Below, piece by piece: positions 58,630 to 64,000 of a DNA stretch of 64,000 nt; the stretch's first letter is position 1; every line of letters begins with the position of its first letter. The position numbers were made by a program, and so were the translations under genes. Source of the stretch: Dillenia suffruticosa (taxonomy: Eukaryota > Streptophyta > Magnoliopsida > Dilleniales > Dilleniaceae); NCBI GenBank assembly GCA_033439265.1, contig JAVTVX010000013.1, positions 17,774,500 through 17,838,499 on the forward strand, in the 5' to 3' direction. The notes below the pieces were generated by a model. It saw only the letters and a list, made by a program, of their open reading frames with translations. It was not told the DNA's origin and searched no databases.

Positions 58630-60423
58630 GTCTTAGCGTTTAGTTGGATTGAATTTTTATTGTGTCCAAGATAGACTTATATAATATAAGTCGCAGATGC
58701 CAGCTTGGTTCCAAAATGATCCAATTTAGGAGGGAATGCAATATTTTTAACGTAATTTGATTCAAAAAATAATTAGAAACGACAAAATCGTAGATATTAA
58801 GTATCGCCCAATTAGGGATGACAATTTGGGTTGTTCGTACGGGTACCCATTCGCTTTTCCTGATTGAATTGGGTACTCAACGCATTCATCGGGAACTGGG
58901 GCTGGAATCGGGTAATATTCAATAGGGCATCCAGTCGTGCGAGGATTCAATAGATCGATGAACTTATTTTAGAAGGTCTCAGAAACAGCAAGACACCTTT
59001 TATTTTATTATTTTTTTCAGGGAGGGGCGGGCACGGAAGAGGTTCTCGAAAATTCCAGGGTACCTTCGAGTCGTGGAGGGGGTCAAAAAATTTTGGACAG
59101 ATTTTTAATGAAATAAAATATTAAATATTTTAATTAAATTTTATATTTAAAAATTAGAAATAAAAAAATTATATTAAAAGAGACATTCTCTAAATAAAGT
59201 TATCGTAGATATTCAAATTGAGTTAATCAAAATATAATTCAAAATATCGATAATAAAAAAAAAAAAATTCCCGCAACAGGTTACAGGAGGCGATACCGGT
59301 CCATCTCCGTTCAAGGCATCCCCAGCACAGAAAAGGGTGAAATAGGCAACTCCTCAACCCCTTGCCATACTGTATTTTATTCGTGTGATCATTTTTAGGT
59401 TACGGTTAACATCTTTTCAAGCCAACTGTTCATTTTTCTCGATAAATTTGATAATATCACAAAATTTAAGGTTACCTCTTTTACTAATATTATCTAATTT
59501 AATTATCTTATACATAGTTATCAATTTCATACCAATAGTCATACCTATTTTACTATAAATTGAGATTTATTAGTATTGAAATATTTTACCCTCCAGTAGA
59601 ATCATCTCTTATAGCATAAAAAATATGTATATATCGGCACTTACGCACTAAAATTCGAAGTAATAATTAACAAATAAACATGAATAAATATCAATTGTAT
59701 ATTCAAATACTAAATAAATTTCTAAATTTTCAATATAATCAAGGTATTATGCATTTGACAAGACCGGTATTTGAAAAGACCGGTATTATATGACCGTTAC
59801 ATGCTCGCCAATATTGGATCGATATTTTTGAAATAAGTCAATATTTTGATTATGATATTTTAAACTAATTTTTTGTAACGGTTCATGAAAGAGTATAAGA
59901 AATACCGATCATATGTACCGATATGGAATAGTATTGACAACTATTCTCTTATATACGAATAATTATCTTTTAGCTATGTTGCATCTTGAATCTATGTCAC
60001 CCGCCCTCAATCAAAACTCTTTTCTCCGATCTGCTCTGCTTTTTCCATATAATACCTACTGATTAATATAGATATTATGTCTACTTTAAGGTTTTGTGCG
60101 AGTCGCAATTCAGAAACGTTCTGGGGATATTGGGATTGACATTGAGAGTGTTTTTCTATTGTTGTACTTGCGATCTTACACCTCCTAGGTCAAATCATAA
60201 AAATCTTGCTTTCTTTAGTTTTGGTTTCTCCAGTTTGTTGACTATATTCATACCGTTGTCCAAAGTAAATGGCAAAGAAGTGAGACCCTTGATTTCCTTA
60301 CTAGAAACAAACCGTTGGCGATGCCCATGTTGAGGAAGAACTAACGAATTTCATTTCAATAGTACAAGAAAGAATATTTGCAGCCTGCAGAAAAATGACA
60401 ACAACAAGAATTTGCTAATCTTC
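57942..60423. other. Intergenic between XTH copies
   Basis: It contains an A-run (58311-58323), (TA)n at 58596-58626, and a dispersed-repeat-like pair near 58810-58960 and 59278-59345. That pair resembles the common plant gggatgacaat...gggtaccc repeats. The ORF at 60094-60333 shows no recognised motif. Confidence 0.5.
58596..58626. repeat. (TA)n microsatellite
   Basis: About 15 TA units, preceded by a TG/TA-rich tract. Confidence 0.95.
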
Positions 60424-61466
60424 CTAAAAGGCGGTACACTCTGGAGGGAGACCTTGTGGGAATCGCTTTGCGTCGGTGCAATAGTTGTAAATCATGTAAT
60501 TTTTTTGCACCCACTTCATTCTCTCTCGGCTTGTTGAATCCAACTCTTGCGACCACCATGCATTTGAACCGCCTGAGCCACAACTTGACTTCCCATTGGT
60601 GACAACACAAGCATCTGCATTGAAATTCCTATAAGAGGCAGTGAATGGAGCTTTTGTCCAATCTGTCTTGATAAGTCCACCTCTTGTGGCCCAATCATCT
60701 GCATTCCAGAGGCTAGAGTAAATCCTCATAGGCTGGTCTTGTGGGTATGGTACTCCCTTTGATTCCAAATTCTTGAACTCTCTAATGGGTGTCCCATCAA
60801 CAGAGAATCTGCAAATTAGATTGTAAAAATATATATATTAGCAAAGAAATACTTGAACGAGAACAAATTTTGGGAAATTTAGTGACTTAGCTTGATGGGT
60901 AAGTATGGTCCTTACATGATTCGCTGGGGATTCCAGAGAATGGAATAGGTGTGGAAATCAGCAGTGGGATCAAACCACAGGTAGAATTGTTGCTCTCTGT
61001 TCCCTTTGCCTTGGCTGAACACATTGGTATGGAGAATGTAAGGGTCACCACTCAAATTTCCCAAGAATTCAAAGTCTATTTCATCATGGGTTGGCCCTTG
61101 TGATGATAACTGCGGAAACGTCCCAATCACAAACATTAGCTATATAACATAAAATGATCTGGCAAAAACATGATTCTAGGCAGCTCAAAAGAAGGAACAT
61201 ACATAGTAGGCGGTCACAGTGCCGGCAGAGTTACCCGGGACTAGCTTGATCTGCATGTCAATTTTGCCAAATTGGAATTCATTTTTTGATTGGAAACCAG
61301 AGCCAGAGGTTTTGTCAAGAGAGAGAGTGAGAAGGTCACCATTGTTGAGCATGTTAGCTCGCCCGTCCCCCCAGGTTATGTCCACATCATTATAAAAATT
61401 ACCCAGGGAGACAACTAATAAAGAGCTAAGAAGAAGAGAAATTAGAATAGTAATCGGAGGAGCCAT
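60424..61466 (-). CDS. Xyloglucan endotransglucosylase/hydrolase, TCH4-type (copy B)
   Basis: A second intact wall-remodelling XTH, a tandem paralogue of copy A with identical intron positions and phases. Exons (minus): 61203-61466, 60916-61109, 60424-60808; 280 residues. The signal peptide [18 protein letters not shown] leads into [15 protein letters not shown]. Catalytic [10 protein letters not shown] has E98 and E102, and the NLS glycosylation site follows at 106-108. The C-terminal domain has the conserved Cys pattern (DACV, SSCG, YNYC, PPEC). An in-frame ATG at 61526 lies only about 15 bp from the TATA box (61541-61549), so it should be upstream of the transcript start; I chose 61466, which also places the signal peptide at the amino end. 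Confidence 0.95.
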
Positions 61467-61540
61467 ATGGATGCTCAATTCGAATTGGATAAGAAAGAAA
61501 ATGTGTGTTTTGGGTGATTTTGTCATGTCAAGCGGGATCA

Positions 61541-61549
61541 GTTTTTATA
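61541..61549 (-). promoter_or_regulatory. TATA box of XTH copy B
   Basis: TATAAAAAC on the minus strand within CCCCTATAAAAACTG, about 75 bp upstream of the chosen start codon. Confidence 0.75.
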
Positions 61550-64000
61550 GGGGAGAGGGAAATTTGCACGAGTCCTAGATGCGAAGGCTGGTGGAAGGTG
61601 TGTTGAGTGGTAGTCCAGTTGCAAGTAAAGCTCAAGCCGTGAACAGTTGGCTAACAAAAGCAGTCCAATTACTTTTAATTATTGTTACTGTCTAAAAATC
61701 TGGAAGTGGGTTTAGTAAAGTGGATCAATTTGGGGAGGGAAAATGGTGGGTTGCTGCTTTGTACTCTGCCCCACCCCAGTAGGATACAGACATTTACAGT
61801 CCAGTTGGACCATAACCACACCTGGTTCAATTGGCTTACATAAATAAAACCAAAATAAAGCAGCTGCAAAGAAAGGGTGTGTAGGGTAGAGTTGGGGTGG
61901 GTGTCAGCGATTTGGTATGGAAGCCCAACTAATCCATTGCACAAGGAACTGTCTGAGGAATATGTCGTGTGCTTTTGGCTTTTTCTCGTGAGCTAGTGAC
62001 AGCTAAAAAGACCGTACTCATGTGGCAATGCCAGGTTGGCTATGTGAGTGTGATGTTTCTATTGCCACGGCAAGGTAAACATATTCAAAGTTCCACTTTG
62101 AAAGGGAAAGAAATCAAAAACAACTTTTGTAAATCCAAACTAAAATTTTGAGAATGATTTTTTTACAAGTTTAGAATCGAAACAGCTAAATCATTATTTC
62201 GTTAGTTAGAACTAATAATTAAATCATAAAAAAGAATTTAAAAACTCTAAAAATCATAAAAAAATAATGAAAAAACATACAAAAATAGTAAAATGAATAG
62301 ATTGAAACCTTAAGGTTTTAGAAACAGAATTGCAACTATTATCTCAGTTTTGTACTTAACCAAACTATGAAAATAATTTGTGTAAATTCCTTCAATCCGA
62401 ACCAACGGCCTGAATTTATAGTGGGTCTTGTATTTTTATCCAAGCCAGGGCTTATAAGATTTGTACTTAACCAAAATTCTCCATTTGCCAGATTTTTTGG
62501 ACTTTCGTCTTGAGCACAATAACAATAGGGAATCAATCTTCTTCATTCACCTCCAATGCGTACGTCTCTTGCAATTGAAAGAAGTTTCTTCTTCTCTAGT
62601 CACAGGAAGAGCATGCATTCAATTCTTTAAATAACTTGGGAATCCACGGTTTGAATCTCAAGAGATCAATGGTTTAAAAGAAGAGGAACAAAAAGAAATT
62701 AATTAAGAAATTTTAGAACTTCGAGAAAGGGAGAGAGTTGAGGGGGGTGGCTGTTGATATAGAGAGAGCAGGGATATCTTTTAGAGATTGAGTGAACAGA
62801 ACACCACTAAATCTCTCCTCTCTTCTCTTTAATTCAAGAACACTAAAACCCACCATCAACCATCAATTCCATGAACAATACTGCCAAATGTGAGAGCGAT
62901 TGGATCCCCAACAAGAAAATTTAACTTCAACTTCAAGACTCCCTCTTTCACCAACCGATTTACTGTTATAGTTTTCAAGTGCAGAACTAAAAAAACAAAG
63001 TGATGCGCAAGAAATCTAGTATATTCTAAGAATATGATCCCTAGAAAATAATTATGTTCTAAAAGTGTCTAAATGTATAAAGAAGTACAAAAATCACTAC
63101 TCACGTATCTACAAATATTTGTAGTTAAAATCTTAATATTTAACTTGAAAAAATCTTTATATCATCTTAATCCCATAATAAAAATATTTCACATATTCAT
63201 CTCCGCAGCAAGCCATCTCCTCCGTTCTCTCTCTACTACTCCACGAGAACACCCCAGACCCACATACCAATACTTGGAAACCTTCATATCCTTCCTCTCA
63301 ATTTCCTATTCCAAATTTCTACCAGTAACTAAAGCAAGTAGAGGGTCAAAATTTCTATTGACATTTTCTTTTTACTATGAGGAAGCCAACATAAAATTGC
63401 TACATATGTTTTCATAATTCATGTTCTCCCAAGTGCTAATATTTGCTTATTAGGTATGTTGTTTACTGTGTGTGACATGGTAGGTCATCTTTATCTAACT
63501 TCTTCAAAAATTTGTGTAAAGTATGTCAAGGCAGAGAGCATCCAAATGGTAATCTAATTTGTAGAACTCATACTCATACTCATATATAAACAACACTGAA
63601 GTTTCATTTTCTAAATGCTTGAACTTTTCTATTATATGCATGATTTGAGTTTTTAAATAGTTTTAAACTAATTTTCTAAAAAAAAAAAAAAAAAGGGTTT
63701 TACGAGTAGAAGACCTAATCAATGGGAGGTCCGTCTGGCTGGGCCCGCAAATAAACTCGGGTCTGGTTGGGCCTGGCCCAAAACCTAGGTGTTGACTTTG
63801 TCATGACTCGGGGTTACCTGGCCCGAAATAAGTCTGTGGGTGGCCAAAGATTTTTTTTTTTTTGGCAGAACCATTTGTTTAATTAACGATGAATGTGTGA
63901 TTTGAGTCATCAGATGCCTTTGCTCTCAATAAAACATTTAATCTGAATTATTGATATTGCTTTTAAGATTATTTAGTTAGTAGAATTCTATCAAAATATT
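61550..64000. other. Region upstream of XTH copy B
   Basis: XTH copy B promoter sequence followed by AT-rich intergenic DNA. Near 63740-63800 there is a GC-richer stretch with gggtctggttgggcctggccc-like text typical of dispersed repeats, plus T- and A-runs. No coding region was recognised. Confidence 0.5.

Noticed and set aside
60094-60333. 79-residue ORF between the XTH genes
   Set aside because: No motif, no splice context and no homologue that I recognise; likely chance.
61467-61526. Upstream in-frame ATG for XTH copy B
   Set aside because: It lies about 15 bp from the TATA box, closer than a normal transcription start allows, and would bury the signal peptide.
1-64000. CRISPR arrays, operons, tRNA genes or an undescribed defence-type system
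   Set aside because: All tandem repeats seen are microsatellites, local duplications or transposon-derived. Genes are intron-bearing plant genes of known families, and no complete tRNA structure was found by eye.

Overview
This is a nuclear DNA window from a flowering plant, almost certainly a eudicot. The evidence is AT-rich intergenic DNA, genes split by many GT-AG introns, plant-only gene families (XTH, CBP60, fused BIO3-BIO1), and plant SINEs, LINE fragments, a Ty3/gypsy remnant and a Cassandra-like TRIM. There are no bacterial operons, phage genes or CRISPR arrays. I did not identify the species. Every gene I recognise is on the minus strand.

Layout. 1-3.5 kb: repeat land, with a SINE and an internally deleted Ty3/gypsy element that carries a second SINE in one LTR. 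5.1-17.0 kb: a complete 15-exon FGGY-family sugar kinase gene. One of its introns holds a 5S-rRNA-like (Cassandra-type) relic and three near-identical 616-bp tandem repeats. 19.9-33.1 kb: a decayed copy of the fused biotin gene BIO3-BIO1, recognisable exon by exon but broken by stops, frameshifts, deletions and a lost exon. 37.0-50.5 kb: a complete 8-exon calmodulin-binding CBP60 gene with LINE fragments in its largest intron. 53.6-61.5 kb: an XTH (xyloglucan endotransglucosylase/hydrolase) cluster of the TCH4 type, with two intact three-exon genes and one truncated pseudogene. The pseudogene is split by an AT-rich element flanked by direct repeats. The rest is AT-rich intergenic sequence with microsatellites and short duplications.

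How the genes relate. They do not form a pathway: sugar phosphorylation, biotin synthesis (lost here), calcium/immune transcription and cell-wall remodelling. Their order is informative. From established knowledge, Arabidopsis carries TCH4/XTH25, CBP60B and BIO3-BIO1 side by side on chromosome 5 (AT5G57550-57590), and XTH24/18/19 next to an FGGY kinase on chromosome 4 (AT4G30270-30310). This window joins both halves, which suggests the ancestral block, with BIO3-BIO1 since pseudogenised here. All exon boundaries were read by eye from splice sites, reading-frame phase and remembered family conservation; no alignment program was run. I found no previously undescribed functional system. The most notable items are the decayed biotin gene, the 5S-bearing repeat array and the XTH pseudogene.
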